Source: Algoriphagus faecimaris (lineage in GTDB: Bacteria > Bacteroidota > Bacteroidia > Cytophagales > Cyclobacteriaceae). Taken from it: 64,000 nucleotides of DNA. The notes beneath the pieces were generated by a model. That model searched no databases, was not told the DNA's origin, and was given only the letters and a program-made list of their open reading frames with translations. Made by a program: the position numbers and the translations under genes. The stretch is from positions 1 through 64,000 of the forward strand of contig NZ_FNAC01000004.1 of NCBI RefSeq assembly GCF_900101705.1. The letters are read 5' to 3'. Of the stretch, positions 38,467-48,010 are shown one piece after another. The stretch's first letter is position 1; the number at the start of each line of letters is the position of its first letter.

Positions 38467-39076
38467 TGAGTTAAATCGGCTATTGGGCAATGTGGATAAC
38501 TACCTTTTGGATCAGATCCTGAAGGGTCGATTCACTAAGGAGATGAAAATTCTCGATGCGGGTTGTGGAGAAGGTAGAAACACAGTTTACTTCATCAATC
38601 AAGGTTACTCGATCTTTGGAATAGACCCCAATGATTTGGCTATTCAATACTGTCGATATCAGGCCAAAAGTCTTGATCCAAATTATGATACGCATCGGTT
38701 TCAGCTAGGAAGATTGGAAGAAATACCTTTCCACAATCAGGCCTTTGATGCGGTGATTTGCTCAGCAGTGCTTCATTTTGCAGAGACTGTGGATAACTTT
38801 TGGCAGATGACGCGAGAGATTCATCGGGTACTGAAGCCAGGGGGAATTTTTTGGTTTCGAATGTGTACGGGTTTTGGAGGGATATTGGAAAAATCCCAAG
38901 ATTTGGGAGCTGGAAAATACTTGCTGCCAGATGAATCGGAACGTTTCGTTTTACAAACAAAAGAACTGGAGCTGTTAATTCAGATGGGTTTTGAGTTTGT
39001 CGAAGCACCCAAAACGGTCTTGGTACTTGATCAGCGTGAAATGGGAGTTTTTTTGCTAAGAAAAGTAGGAGAATAA
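38456..39076 (+). CDS. Class I SAM-dependent methyltransferase
   Basis: 206 residues. Motif I is MKILDAGCGEGRNTVYF; the following acidic residue is in FGIDPNDLAI; motif IV is FDAVICSAVLHF; and EIHRVLKPGGIFWFRM is the typical post-motif. It resembles the UbiE/TehB-type small-molecule methyltransferases. The substrate is unknown. It is translationally coupled to the patatin gene and convergent with the NRPS-like gene 9 nt away. Confidence 0.88.
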   Translation: MEIDELNRLLGNVDNYLLDQILKGRFTKEMKILDAGCGEGRNTVYFINQGYSIFGIDPNDLAIQYCRYQAKSLDPNYDTHRFQLGRLEEIPFHNQAFDAVICSAVLHFAETVDNFWQMTREIHRVLKPGGIFWFRMCTGFGGILEKSQDLGAGKYLLPDESERFVLQTKELELLIQMGFEFVEAPKTVLVLDQREMGVFLLRKVGE

Positions 39077-39085
39077 TTTGTGCTG

Positions 39086-41533
39086 TTATTCTTTCGCTTT
39101 GAGTTGATGGATAAATTCAAGGATTTTATTGGTAAAAAACGCACTGTTTGCTTCAGATAGTGCATCAAGATGATCTCCCTTGATTTCTGCCAGTGAAAAG
39201 CTAGTTTTTGTGATTTCCTGCCAACTTCGGATGTCTTTTTTCGAAGTCATGGCAGAACCTGTAGCGTAAAAGTATAGCATGGCCGATATTGCCCTTGGTG
39301 TCTCACACTGGGAAACAAAGGCCTGAATACTATTTTCAAAAGGGCTTTGTGATTTTTCCTTTGAGAGTTTTTTCTTTCCATAGCCAATTAATAATCCGGA
39401 GACCTGAATCAATGATTCTTTCAGAGGGAGGTTTCTAAAGCGATATAGGATTGGTAGTAATCGGTTTTTTAAAGGGATTTTAAGAATTGGGGCATTTTGG
39501 TAAAAAGGGGAATCTATGGCGATGATTGCACCTCCGGTTTGTTCTTGTAGCTTGGCAGCCAAATATCCATTAAAGCTGTTACCCAACAGAATGGGATTTG
39601 GATATGGAGCCAAAAGATCAACTAATTCGAGAATGATTTTTTCTGCACTAAAGCCCTCTAGAATTTTAAACTGATTGATTCTTAGATAGGCTAAGTTGAA
39701 GGATTGGTGTACTTCTTTCTTTTCCAGAAAATTCTGAAAGGAGAAATAATGGCCGGTTTCAATTAAGAATAAAAAGGGCAGGGAATCCTTTACCTCAGCA
39801 CTAATCCAATGCAAGCAGGGAAGGCTAAGTGGCTCATTTCCCCTAATGTGATCTGCAAGTTTTCGGAGGCTTCTGTATTGAAAAATGGCATGCGTTTCAA
39901 TCTCTTGGTTAAAATGGGCAGAAAGCTCTTCGACCACCAATACACTCAAAAGTGAACTTCCCCCTAGATCAGAGAAAAAATCAGCTTCTAAGTTAGTGAT
40001 TGGAATCCCTAGGTTTTTGCACCAAATAGTATGAACCCCTTGCAGAATTGGATCTGTAATCTGACTCTGTATAGATTGGATATCCCTCTTTTTTGATAAG
40101 GACACAATCTCCTCTTGATTAATTTTTCCATGAGTATTCAATGGGTAGTGTAGTACTTGCAAATAACTTCTGGGCACCACTTCAAGACCCTTTAGTTTTT
40201 GTGTTTTGGTGTAGAATTGCTCATCGGCTTCCATTTGCTCTACCTCCAAACAAGCGATTAAATACTCCAAACCATTTTCGTCCTTGGAAAGCAAAACTTT
40301 ACAGGATTTGGCTTTGAACAGATCTTGTAATTGAGTTTCCATCTGCTGCAGATCAACCCATTTTCCATTTACTTTTTGACGGGAATTTGTCCTGCCAATC
40401 ACCGAAACAAAACCATCCGAAGAGATAAGACCGAAATCTCCCGTCCGAAATATGCGTTTATCCCCCACCTTGGGATGATAATTGATCTCTTTATTTTCAA
40501 AATAGCCTAAACTTATGTAGGTAGAGCTGACTGTCAGTTCTCCTGGTTCACCGGGTTGACATGGATTTCCATTGGCATCTACCACTGTCAAGGATTTGTT
40601 TTTGACGGGTATGCCTTCATTGATTTTTGGAAAATTCTGTAAATAGGAGATTTTAATTTCTGAGATAGTTCGCGCCTCGGTACTGGCATAGGCGAGCTGA
40701 AGTACTGCGTTTTTCGGAAAAAATTTCCTAAAAATCTCTAAATCAGAAGGCATGATTCGTTCACCAGCAAGGCACAGAAACCGGATGGATTGAGTGTATT
40801 TTATGAGTTCATCCTGATAAATGGCCGCGAGAATTCTAAATGAGGAACTAGTAAGTGTAGCAAAACTGATTTGTCGGCTTTTCCAAAAAAGAGGTATTTC
40901 TTTAAGGTTTTCAGGTTTTAAATCCACCACGGCAATACTCGCTCCGGAGATCAAAGCAGGAAAAATACTTGCCAAAGATGAACTAAATGAGGAAGCAAAA
41001 ATGAAATCTAGTGTATCTGAGGCAGAGATTTGATTTTCGGAGACCTGACGATAGCTGTCTTCTATAATGGAAGCGTAATCATGGATCACATATTTTGATG
41101 ACCCGGAGCTTCCCGATGTTGCATATACACAAAACAAGCGATCCGGAAGGGTGACTTTTTCCCTCCAAGCATCTATGGACTCAGAAGCTTCGAAAGGGAT
41201 ATCCTTTAGATCGATACTGTCGACAGCAGCGTTTTTAATATTACTTATCAGAAATTTAACGGGGACATGCTCTTGCCAATTTGACTGAAGACTTTTAGGA
41301 AGGAAGAAAAAGTAATTTTCTGAAAGTAAAACTCCCAAGCAAGCGATTATTTCTTCCGTTTTACTGGGGAGATTGATCCCGATGCAAGAATTATAGAGGC
41401 CCAGTGACTTCAAGTGATTTGCCACATCGCTTGCCCTTTGATACAACTTCTGATAGGTTATATCACCACTTTCTGACTTGATAGCAAGTTGATTTGGAGA
41501 GGAGCTTGCGTGAAAATGAATTCTATCCAGCAT
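39086..41533 (-). CDS. Single-module NRPS-like enzyme: adenylation - carrier - thioesterase
   Basis: 815 residues. Adenylation domain (1 to about 480): ATP loop ATSGSSGSSK (138-147), AYASTEART (A5), RTGDFG (363-368, A7), GRTNSRQKVNG (A8), and Lys470 in NTHGK (A10). Carrier domain (about 490-565): DFFSDLGGSSLLS with phosphopantetheine Ser527. C-terminal alpha/beta hydrolase (about 585-815): nucleophile Ser653 in LLGNSFNGY, Asp674 in IAIDSP, and a late His in GDHLDAL. No condensation domain is present. It probably activates one amino or aryl acid, loads it and releases or transfers it. It overlaps the GNAT-like gene by 11 nt. Confidence 0.9.
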   Translation of the reverse strand: MLDRIHFHASSSPNQLAIKSESGDITYQKLYQRASDVANHLKSLGLYNSCIGINLPSKTEEIIACLGVLLSENYFFFLPKSLQSNWQEHVPVKFLISNIKNAAVDSIDLKDIPFEASESIDAWREKVTLPDRLFCVYATSGSSGSSKYVIHDYASIIEDSYRQVSENQISASDTLDFIFASSFSSSLASIFPALISGASIAVVDLKPENLKEIPLFWKSRQISFATLTSSSFRILAAIYQDELIKYTQSIRFLCLAGERIMPSDLEIFRKFFPKNAVLQLAYASTEARTISEIKISYLQNFPKINEGIPVKNKSLTVVDANGNPCQPGEPGELTVSSTYISLGYFENKEINYHPKVGDKRIFRTGDFGLISSDGFVSVIGRTNSRQKVNGKWVDLQQMETQLQDLFKAKSCKVLLSKDENGLEYLIACLEVEQMEADEQFYTKTQKLKGLEVVPRSYLQVLHYPLNTHGKINQEEIVSLSKKRDIQSIQSQITDPILQGVHTIWCKNLGIPITNLEADFFSDLGGSSLLSVLVVEELSAHFNQEIETHAIFQYRSLRKLADHIRGNEPLSLPCLHWISAEVKDSLPFLFLIETGHYFSFQNFLEKKEVHQSFNLAYLRINQFKILEGFSAEKIILELVDLLAPYPNPILLGNSFNGYLAAKLQEQTGGAIIAIDSPFYQNAPILKIPLKNRLLPILYRFRNLPLKESLIQVSGLLIGYGKKKLSKEKSQSPFENSIQAFVSQCETPRAISAMLYFYATGSAMTSKKDIRSWQEITKTSFSLAEIKGDHLDALSEANSAFFTNKILEFIHQLKAKE

Positions 41534-42290
41534 GTTGGAATGCTAGAAACTCCTGGGACAATTTTAAGCCGGACTTTATCATGTTTTGGTGGCTTATGCT
41601 GTTTTTGTATGCCCAAGAATAAATCGGCTTTTCTGGATTCTGAGTTTTGGCCCTTTTGATACGATCAGAGAGAGCTGACTTATGATAGCCCTGAAATCTA
41701 TATTTTTCCTGAATAGCCCCTACAGAAAGAACGGTGAATTCAGGATGAAAATATAAGCCTGTAATGCCCACGGGAACTCCATCGACCATAATAAAATAGA
41801 ACTCCAAACCAGGGGCTTTTAATTTCAATCTAAAGTTTTCAACCACGGACTCTTCATGGCGATTTTCAGCATCAAAACAGTTGAGATAAAGCCAAGCAAA
41901 CTCAGCGATATCTTTTTCCGAAACTAGTTTTAACTGAATAGTATTTTCTTGAGGGCTTATAGGCTCTTCTTCAGGCGATAGGGTCATGATGCAGATAGTC
42001 TCCCGCTGTTTATATTTTGGAAACTTTTTGATGATATCTAAGGATAACAAATCCTTCGAATCAATAATTACTTGATGATTTTTTTGATGGATATCCGCAT
42101 AAAATTCTTCCACATAATCAATCACTTGGGTACTTTCAATTTTCCCAATACAATAATTGAAATAATTGATAGGCTTAAACTTTAGTAAAGTCAGTTCACC
42201 ACATTGGTTGATGGCAATAGCGTTTTGGATTTCAGGATTTTGTTGAAAAGCCTCGAGTCGCAAGAGGTCGTAATGCAGCAGGGTGTTCAT
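41523..42290 (-). CDS. GNAT-type N-acyltransferase, partner of the NRPS-like gene
   Basis: 255 residues. The C-terminal half has the GNAT pattern: EFYFIMVDGVPVGITGLYF (beta4), TVLSVGAIQEKYRFQGYHKSALSDRI (acyl-CoA loop and helix), PIYSWAYKNSISHQNMIKSGLK (beta6 region). The N-terminal half is not recognisable. It lies upstream of and overlaps the A-T-TE gene, so the two form a small operon. It could acylate the product or the carrier-bound substrate. Confidence 0.75.
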   Translation of the reverse strand: MNTLLHYDLLRLEAFQQNPEIQNAIAINQCGELTLLKFKPINYFNYCIGKIESTQVIDYVEEFYADIHQKNHQVIIDSKDLLSLDIIKKFPKYKQRETICIMTLSPEEEPISPQENTIQLKLVSEKDIAEFAWLYLNCFDAENRHEESVVENFRLKLKAPGLEFYFIMVDGVPVGITGLYFHPEFTVLSVGAIQEKYRFQGYHKSALSDRIKRAKTQNPEKPIYSWAYKNSISHQNMIKSGLKLSQEFLAFQHAG

Positions 42291-42542
42291 TTAAGGCTAA
42301 TAGCTAGGGGAATTTTTTGAAATTTAATGGATAAAAAGCATCTTCCCTAAGGCCCTTAAAAATAAAGTAGTGCTGGTATGTTTTAGTAAAATGCCAGTCT
42401 ACTCCAGATTGAAGTGTAGAGCTTTTAATTTTTTAAAATTGTGATCAATAAGGCCTCGTACCATTAGAGAACGCCACTTTTTCATCAAAGCTTATTTGAG
42501 CTGTGATTTCTTGAACAAATTATAATCCCATAATTAATTCTA

Positions 42543-43403
42543 TTATTGAATTATCAAGACGGTCACATTTTTATCATTGGCGATGAGGTTTTCTGCCACA
42601 CTTCCCAACAACAAATCTGAATCATCGGATTTTCCTTTTTTGGAGATGACGATCAAGTCTCCTTTGAGTTCTCTGGTATGTTTGTAAATGGCGTTTCCGA
42701 TTGAATTCCCTTCTGCTAGATACATACTCAAACTGGCCTCGATATTAGCTTTTTTCTTCAGCTTCTCATACTTGCCCAAGGCCTCCTTTTCCAAGCTTTT
42801 TCTGATTGACTTCTCATTCCCTACAAAGGGGAAATAGTGTATCCCGATTTTAAGGATGTGGATGGGCAGGAGTTCGGTCCCCGTGGTTTTTGAGATGTGG
42901 CCTGACATTTCAAGTACTTTTCCTGTGTAGGATGAAAAGTCAATAGGAACGATCGTCTTCGTGATGGTTGGTTTGGCGGTCTCTGGCACAAGGATCAAAT
43001 TGCAGCGCAGGAGTCTGACCATTTTGCTACTGAAAATTCCTGAGCCTTCAAGCCCTTTCTTTTTCCCCAGAAAGAAGAGATCAAATTTACTTTTATTGAT
43101 CCAGTTGACTAGCGCACTGAAGTCAGGTTGAGGCTGAATATAGATATGGATAGTGGATTTATTTTCTCCAAAAACCGAATCGATTTTAGATTGGAGTTCC
43201 TCTCGGATAAGCTCTTCCAAGCTTTGGTTTTTTTGGGCGAGCATGGCTTCAAACTCAGAGGAGAGCTCCTCTATTTCAATCTGATGGATCAGGTGCAGTT
43301 CTTCAAAATCAAAGAGTGAATCGTATCCTTTGATGAAATGAAGCATCATTTCATCCATTTCTGTTAAATCTGCGGCTAGCGCAATTTTATTTAGATTCTT
43401 CAT
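42543..43403 (-). CDS. Universal stress protein, tandem UspA domains
   Basis: 286 residues in two Usp halves: KIALAADLTEMDEMML (first) and KTIVPIDFSSYTGKVLEMS (second), the latter ending GSVAENLIANDKNVTVLII with the G-x9-G-(S/T)-like ATP loop (LLLGSVAENLI). The N-terminal half has diverged nucleotide motifs. It is downstream of the BCCT transporter (28 nt gap) and probably co-transcribed, suggesting a role in osmotic or salt response. Confidence 0.88.
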   Translation of the reverse strand: MKNLNKIALAADLTEMDEMMLHFIKGYDSLFDFEELHLIHQIEIEELSSEFEAMLAQKNQSLEELIREELQSKIDSVFGENKSTIHIYIQPQPDFSALVNWINKSKFDLFFLGKKKGLEGSGIFSSKMVRLLRCNLILVPETAKPTITKTIVPIDFSSYTGKVLEMSGHISKTTGTELLPIHILKIGIHYFPFVGNEKSIRKSLEKEALGKYEKLKKKANIEASLSMYLAEGNSIGNAIYKHTRELKGDLIVISKKGKSDDSDLLLGSVAENLIANDKNVTVLIIQ

Positions 43404-43431
43404 TGGTATTTCAGTTTGGTTTAAAAAAAGA

Positions 43432-45018
43432 CTATTCTTTTTTAGTCCCTTGTTTTTTGATCAAGGTGTCTTCCAGTTTCTTTTCGTAGCGCTTTTTATC
43501 TGGTTCTTTTTCCAGCTGAGTCATTTTGAGATATTCGGATTTTAATCCTTTGTTCAGTGAATACATCATCAAGACAAGAATAAACAAAAAGGGCAAACCT
43601 GTCGTGATGGAAGCTGTCTGCAAGGCGCCTAATCCTCCCCCAATCAGTAAAGCAGCCGCAACTGCCCCTTCCGCAGTGGCCCAAAATACCCGTTGCGGGA
43701 CTGGAGAGTCCAGTTTTCCTCCAGAGGTTATATTGTCAATTACCAGGGATCCGGAGTCTGAAGAAGTCACAAAAAACGAGGTCACCAAAAACAAACCGAT
43801 GATCGAGCCAACCATACTCAGGGGAAATTCCTGAATGAAGACAAATAATGCGGTAGAGGCATCTGCCACGATAGCATTGGCAAGGTCATGATTGCCAGAC
43901 TGCATGTCCAAGTATATCGCAGAACCTCCCATTGCCGTCATCCAAAGGAAGGTCAAAAGGGCTGGAATTAGCAAAACTCCAAGAACAAACTCCCGGATCG
44001 TACGTCCTTTAGAGACGCGAGCGATAAACATCCCGACAAAAGGAGACCATGAAATCCACCAAGCCCAGTAAAAAACCGTCCAATCGCCCTGCCATCCTTT
44101 GTCTCGGATGGCCTCCGTCCAAGTGGAGACTTCAATAAAATTATTCATGTAGTTGCCTACATTTTGGATAAAGCCTCTCATAATGAAAAGTGTCGGACCA
44201 AAGATCAGGACAAAAATCAATAATATGGCAGCAATTCGAACATTCCATTCGCTGAGAAACTTCACTCCCTTATCGATTCCTGAGACCACCGATATGGTCG
44301 CGATAAGAGTAATTCCTGCAATTAAGAGGACTTGAGTGGTGACGGTATTGGGGATTTCGAAAAGATAGAAAAGTCCACCACTCACTTGCTGCACCCCTAA
44401 TCCGAGGGAAGTGGCCAATCCGAAGAGTGTGGCTAAAACTGCAAATACGTCAATAACATCACCTATCCACCCATTGATTCGATCTCCTAGGAGAGGGTAA
44501 AACACAGAGCGAATGGTTAAAGGGAGCTTGCGGTTATAGGCAAAAAATGCCAAGGAAAGGGCCACTACAGTATAAATGGCCCATGCGTGAAAGCCCCAGT
44601 GGAGGAAGGTCAAATTCATGGCATTTTGGGCCGCTTCGGCACTATAATCCTCTGAAATAGGTGAATTTGCATAGTGACTAACAGGCTCAGCTACCCCCCA
44701 GAAAAGCAAACCGATGCCCATTCCTGCGCTGAATAACATTGCAAACCATGCCGGAGTAGAAAACTCAGTTTCGGCATCTTTTCCGCCGAGTTTGATGGTT
44801 CCATATTTGCTGAAACCTACATAGATACAAAAAATAATGAATACGTTGACCACTAGAATAAACAACCATCCTGTTTTATCGGTGATGAACGTTTTCATAT
44901 TTCCAAAAATCTCCTCCATGGGTTCTCCCACCCATAGGGTGATGCCAATAAAGAGAACGATCAAAATCGTAGCGGGCCAGAAAACTGGTGGATGAATATC
45001 GATGTATTTATTTTTCAT
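43432..45018 (-). CDS. BCCT-family transporter (betaine/choline/carnitine type)
   Basis: 528 residues, about 12 membrane helices. The BCCT signature is clear: MGIGLLFWGVAEPVSHY, and FYWAWWISWSPFVGMFIARVS with the Trp-rich substrate box. These transporters take up quaternary ammonium solutes with Na+ or H+. The C-terminal cytoplasmic tail is short and charged (QLEKEPDKKRYEKKLED). It lies between an outer-membrane protein and a universal stress protein in one minus-strand operon, which supports osmoprotectant uptake. Confidence 0.93.
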   Translation of the reverse strand: MKNKYIDIHPPVFWPATILIVLFIGITLWVGEPMEEIFGNMKTFITDKTGWLFILVVNVFIIFCIYVGFSKYGTIKLGGKDAETEFSTPAWFAMLFSAGMGIGLLFWGVAEPVSHYANSPISEDYSAEAAQNAMNLTFLHWGFHAWAIYTVVALSLAFFAYNRKLPLTIRSVFYPLLGDRINGWIGDVIDVFAVLATLFGLATSLGLGVQQVSGGLFYLFEIPNTVTTQVLLIAGITLIATISVVSGIDKGVKFLSEWNVRIAAILLIFVLIFGPTLFIMRGFIQNVGNYMNNFIEVSTWTEAIRDKGWQGDWTVFYWAWWISWSPFVGMFIARVSKGRTIREFVLGVLLIPALLTFLWMTAMGGSAIYLDMQSGNHDLANAIVADASTALFVFIQEFPLSMVGSIIGLFLVTSFFVTSSDSGSLVIDNITSGGKLDSPVPQRVFWATAEGAVAAALLIGGGLGALQTASITTGLPFLFILVLMMYSLNKGLKSEYLKMTQLEKEPDKKRYEKKLEDTLIKKQGTKKE

Positions 45019-45029
45019 AATTCTTAGGT

Positions 45030-46373
45030 TTAGAAATAATAGCCGAGATTAATATTCAATCGGGTATTCCAAGCGGCTTTATCTGAAATAGGATTAGTGG
45101 AGCTGATAGGCTCTTGGTAATTGACCCCGCGACCAGTTCCCAATGCGTTTCCTCCGAAAATATCACTTATCCAAGGTTGGTTTCTCCCTTGAGCAATATC
45201 AAAATAGCAAAAGATTTTTCCAGCACTGACAAGGGCGCCAGGTACTAGCATATGTGTAGGAGCAAATCGTTGTGTAGTGCCGTTGAGCTCAATTTCCCCA
45301 AATTTCTCCATGTAGGTGTAGTCAGTGTACACTTGAATGTTTCGTACAGGTCCCCAACTTACAGGAATGTCATAAGAAATCCCCACTGTATACATAGCGG
45401 CTTCAGCTGCGACATCGTAAGTACCAAAGCCATAAGCACCCATTTGTACGAAGCTCAATGGCGTATCCGCATCATCCCTGACATCTTTGAAATTGTAGTA
45501 GAGCGCTTGGGTTTTTAGATTCCATCGACCCCAATTATTTTCATAATGAACTGCTCCGGCAAATTGCCTTCCGGTATGGGTGGTTTGCTGATTGTACACT
45601 TCGTGAGTTTGGAGCGATAGTCCGATTTCTCCTGATTTGAGTAATTTGGCCGCCCTCAGGTTAAGTTGTCTTCGTTCGATATTGGTATTACCTGGAACAG
45701 GCACCACATCATAAGAATAGCGCGCAGAGGCGGGTACCCCAAAGCTGAGTTCGTTGGTTCCTCGGGGCTCGGAAAGTAGAAAATAAGCGAGATTGAAGCG
45801 CCAGCCTTCGTATTCTTTGGTGAAATTAAATCCGATCTGATGGTCATCTTCCAGCCCTACATAGTAGGGTGTAGTAAACCACCAACTGTGAGAGGCATAG
45901 GTCAGCAATCCAAAGGGAACTTGGGTAATACCAAACTGTAAATTAGTACTGGGATTAAATCGGTAGCCGATCCAGCCATATTTCAAAAAGTGGGTGTTGA
46001 AAGTGGGATAAAAACGGTATTCGAATGAGAGCTGAAGGCCATCACTGTAAGAGTCTACGTTGATCCGCCAGGTATCCCAGGTCCAGTCATTTCGTAGTTC
46101 GGTACCCAATGGGAAAGTTTGACCTTCGAAATGCGTGTAAATGGTATTGAGACGAAGCGCTCCCCCGATTTTTAGCCAAGAGGTATCCTTTTTGGTTTCT
46201 TGGGCAGCAAAGTTGGCAAATTCTAAGGTAGCTTTGGAAGTGCCATAATCTTTGTTGAAAAGGTAGTTGAGAGGCGATTCCCGATTGATTGAATCCAAGG
46301 TAGAACCTATGGACAAAATCGGAATACTTATTAAAATAAAATGAAAAAAAAGATGGTGGTAGAGTCTTCTCAT
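45030..46373 (-). CDS. Outer-membrane porin-like beta-barrel protein
   Basis: 447 residues. An export signal (HHLFFHFILISIPILSIGS) is followed by alternating amphipathic strands rich in Tyr/Trp (LSFEYRFYPTFNTHFLKYGWIGYRF, and others) and an end in Tyr-Phe (LNINLGYYF), typical of outer-membrane barrels. The family resembles phosphate-selective-porin-like proteins, but that link is weak. It is the first gene of the BCCT operon, 11 nt before the transporter, and may allow the same solute to cross the outer membrane. Confidence 0.75.
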   Translation of the reverse strand: MRRLYHHLFFHFILISIPILSIGSTLDSINRESPLNYLFNKDYGTSKATLEFANFAAQETKKDTSWLKIGGALRLNTIYTHFEGQTFPLGTELRNDWTWDTWRINVDSYSDGLQLSFEYRFYPTFNTHFLKYGWIGYRFNPSTNLQFGITQVPFGLLTYASHSWWFTTPYYVGLEDDHQIGFNFTKEYEGWRFNLAYFLLSEPRGTNELSFGVPASARYSYDVVPVPGNTNIERRQLNLRAAKLLKSGEIGLSLQTHEVYNQQTTHTGRQFAGAVHYENNWGRWNLKTQALYYNFKDVRDDADTPLSFVQMGAYGFGTYDVAAEAAMYTVGISYDIPVSWGPVRNIQVYTDYTYMEKFGEIELNGTTQRFAPTHMLVPGALVSAGKIFCYFDIAQGRNQPWISDIFGGNALGTGRGVNYQEPISSTNPISDKAAWNTRLNINLGYYF

Positions 46374-46601
46374 TGGTTAATTTTTAACTTTCCAAAAGAG
46401 AGGTGATGTTTTACCCGAAATTTTAAGGTATAACTTTCAATTTAAAAATGAAATTAAAATGAGCAGAAAATTGATTGTAAAAACGAATTTTCCACACAGT
46501 TTACGAGCTTTTACAAGTAAAAATTCTAAGAAAAAGGACTTTTATTAACGTTTAATGACGTTTTAATTGATGAATAACAAGACCTTTGAAAAAATTTAAT
46601 C

Positions 46602-47204
46602 ATGGCCCTGCAATACGCTTTAGAACTCATCGGAACTTTTGTTTTTGCCATCTCAGGTGCTTTGGCGGTGAGGGAACGAGAGCACGATTTATTTGGGGCA
46701 GGCTTTACCGGTTTTATTACCGCCATAGGTGGAGGTACGCTTAGGGATGTCTTACTGGATGCTCATCCTTTGGTGTGGATTGGGGATATTTATTTTCTTT
46801 ATGCGATTTTATTGGGGATTTTGGCCGCCTTTGTTTTCCCTGGTTTTTTGAGTCGGTTGCGAAAGACTTTCTTTCTCTTTGATACCTTAGGGATCGGTTT
46901 TTTTACGGTTTTGGGGGTAGAAAAGGCCTTGAGTTTGGGAGTGAGGCCGGAGATTGCGGCGATTATGGGGATGTTTACCGCAGTGATGGGGGGAGTCATT
47001 CGGGACACGCTGACCAATGAAATTCCAATTTTGTTCCGAAAGGAGATTTATGCCTCCGCTTGTTTGGCTGGTGCAATTTTGTACTTGGTTCTAAATTATT
47101 TTGGTTTGGGAAGGGAGTGGAATTTGCTGCTGTCGATTTCTACGGTGATTTCGATTCGACTGATAGCGATGAAGTATAAATTGAGTTTACCGAGGTTGGA
47201 TTGA
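46602..47204 (+). CDS. UPF0126/TRIC-type membrane protein
   Basis: 200 residues, about six to seven membrane helices arranged as an internal repeat: FVFAISGALAVRERE, TAIGGGTLRDVLLD in the first half and FTVLGVEKAL, TAVMGGVIRDTLTNEIP in the second. The GGG.LRD and GGV.RD motifs are typical of the bacterial UPF0126 family, whose members have been described as TRIC-like cation channels or glycine transporters. Here the substrate is unknown. It is monocistronic. Confidence 0.87.
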   Translation: MALQYALELIGTFVFAISGALAVREREHDLFGAGFTGFITAIGGGTLRDVLLDAHPLVWIGDIYFLYAILLGILAAFVFPGFLSRLRKTFFLFDTLGIGFFTVLGVEKALSLGVRPEIAAIMGMFTAVMGGVIRDTLTNEIPILFRKEIYASACLAGAILYLVLNYFGLGREWNLLLSISTVISIRLIAMKYKLSLPRLD

Positions 47205-47347
47205 GGGCTATTGCCTGCGAAGGAGCCTGGGAGGAAAAAGAAATTCTCCCACGGATATATGCAAATGAATAGCACAGATATTCGCTGATTTTTTGTCACA
47301 TAAATGACGCGACTTACCGAATCAGTGCAGATCAGTAGGGAAAGGAC

Positions 47348-47531
47348 ATCAAATCTGGGCTGTCTCAAAAGTGAAGTTTGTCACCTTGAGCACTTGAGAT
47401 ACGATCATCTCCAAATCGAAATATGGGCCAAAACGATAGAAATGGCCTTCGAATCTAGTCACTCTGAGGTAGGCATGGGGTCGAAGGGTCAGGCTGATAT
47501 TAGAGCTATTTATGAGATAGCCTCTTTGATT
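47348..47531. repeat. MITE-like element with terminal inverted repeats
   Basis: ATCAAATCTGGGCTGTCTCA (47348-47367) is mirrored by TGAGATAGCCTCTTTGAT (47514-47531). The core GGCTGTCTCA/TGAGATAGCC matches at 9 of 10 positions and the ATCAAA/TTTGAT ends match perfectly. The interior carries two diverged copies of a GTCACyyTGAG-type motif, one followed by TCGAAGGGTCAG. It has no coding capacity. Confidence 0.5.
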
Positions 47532-47804
47532 CGATCAATGCCATTATTCTTAGCAGATTTTACCTTCATATAATTAAGTCTAAGACTCAGAAGGCAAAAT
47601 CTAAAAAGATTTGGTACTACCACGACTTTACTGAAAAGACCTCTATTAAAATCGGTAGCAAATCATTCTACCAACGTAATAGTTTGAATTGGACTGGAAT
47701 CTTTCGGTTATGGGGCCCTTCGGGATTTTCGGTTTTGGAGTGCTTTGCAAACCCGTTAAGAAAATGACTTGGCTCGCGAGGTATCGAGAGGACAAGTCGT
47801 AAAG

Positions 47805-47825
47805 AAAATGCCCAGTGGGCATTTT
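47805..47825. repeat. Near-perfect palindrome
   Basis: AAAATGCCCA and TGGGCATTTT flank a single G, a 10-bp palindrome with almost no loop. It could form a cruciform or act as a terminator-like structure, but no gene ends close to it. Confidence 0.45.
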
Positions 47826-47950
47826 TAGGCTTGGGCCGGTTTGAGGGACGGACTCATTTTTAGGGTGGCAAAGTAGGACAAAATTCCGCTGTGCACTAGG
47901 TTTTAACATGTAGAAAGCGTCACCAGCGGAAAGAAAAGAACGGGGCCAAG

Positions 47951-48010
47951 ACTTTTGGATACTTTTTGCCTGTCCGCCGAAGGAGGAGTCTTCAAAAGTA
48001 TCAAGGGAAA
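47951..48010. repeat. Dispersed hairpin element, copy 1
   Basis: GATACTTTTTG (47958-47968) pairs with CAAAAGTATC (47993-48002). The loop holds GCCTGTCCGCCGAAGGAGGA. A related hairpin built on GTACTTTTGGGC occurs at 56551-56584, and a related loop motif at 56749-56772. Confidence 0.5.

Noticed and set aside
47304-47909. Two open frames in the spacer after the UPF0126 gene
   Set aside because: They run through a MITE-like repeat and other repeats; the residues show no protein-like pattern.
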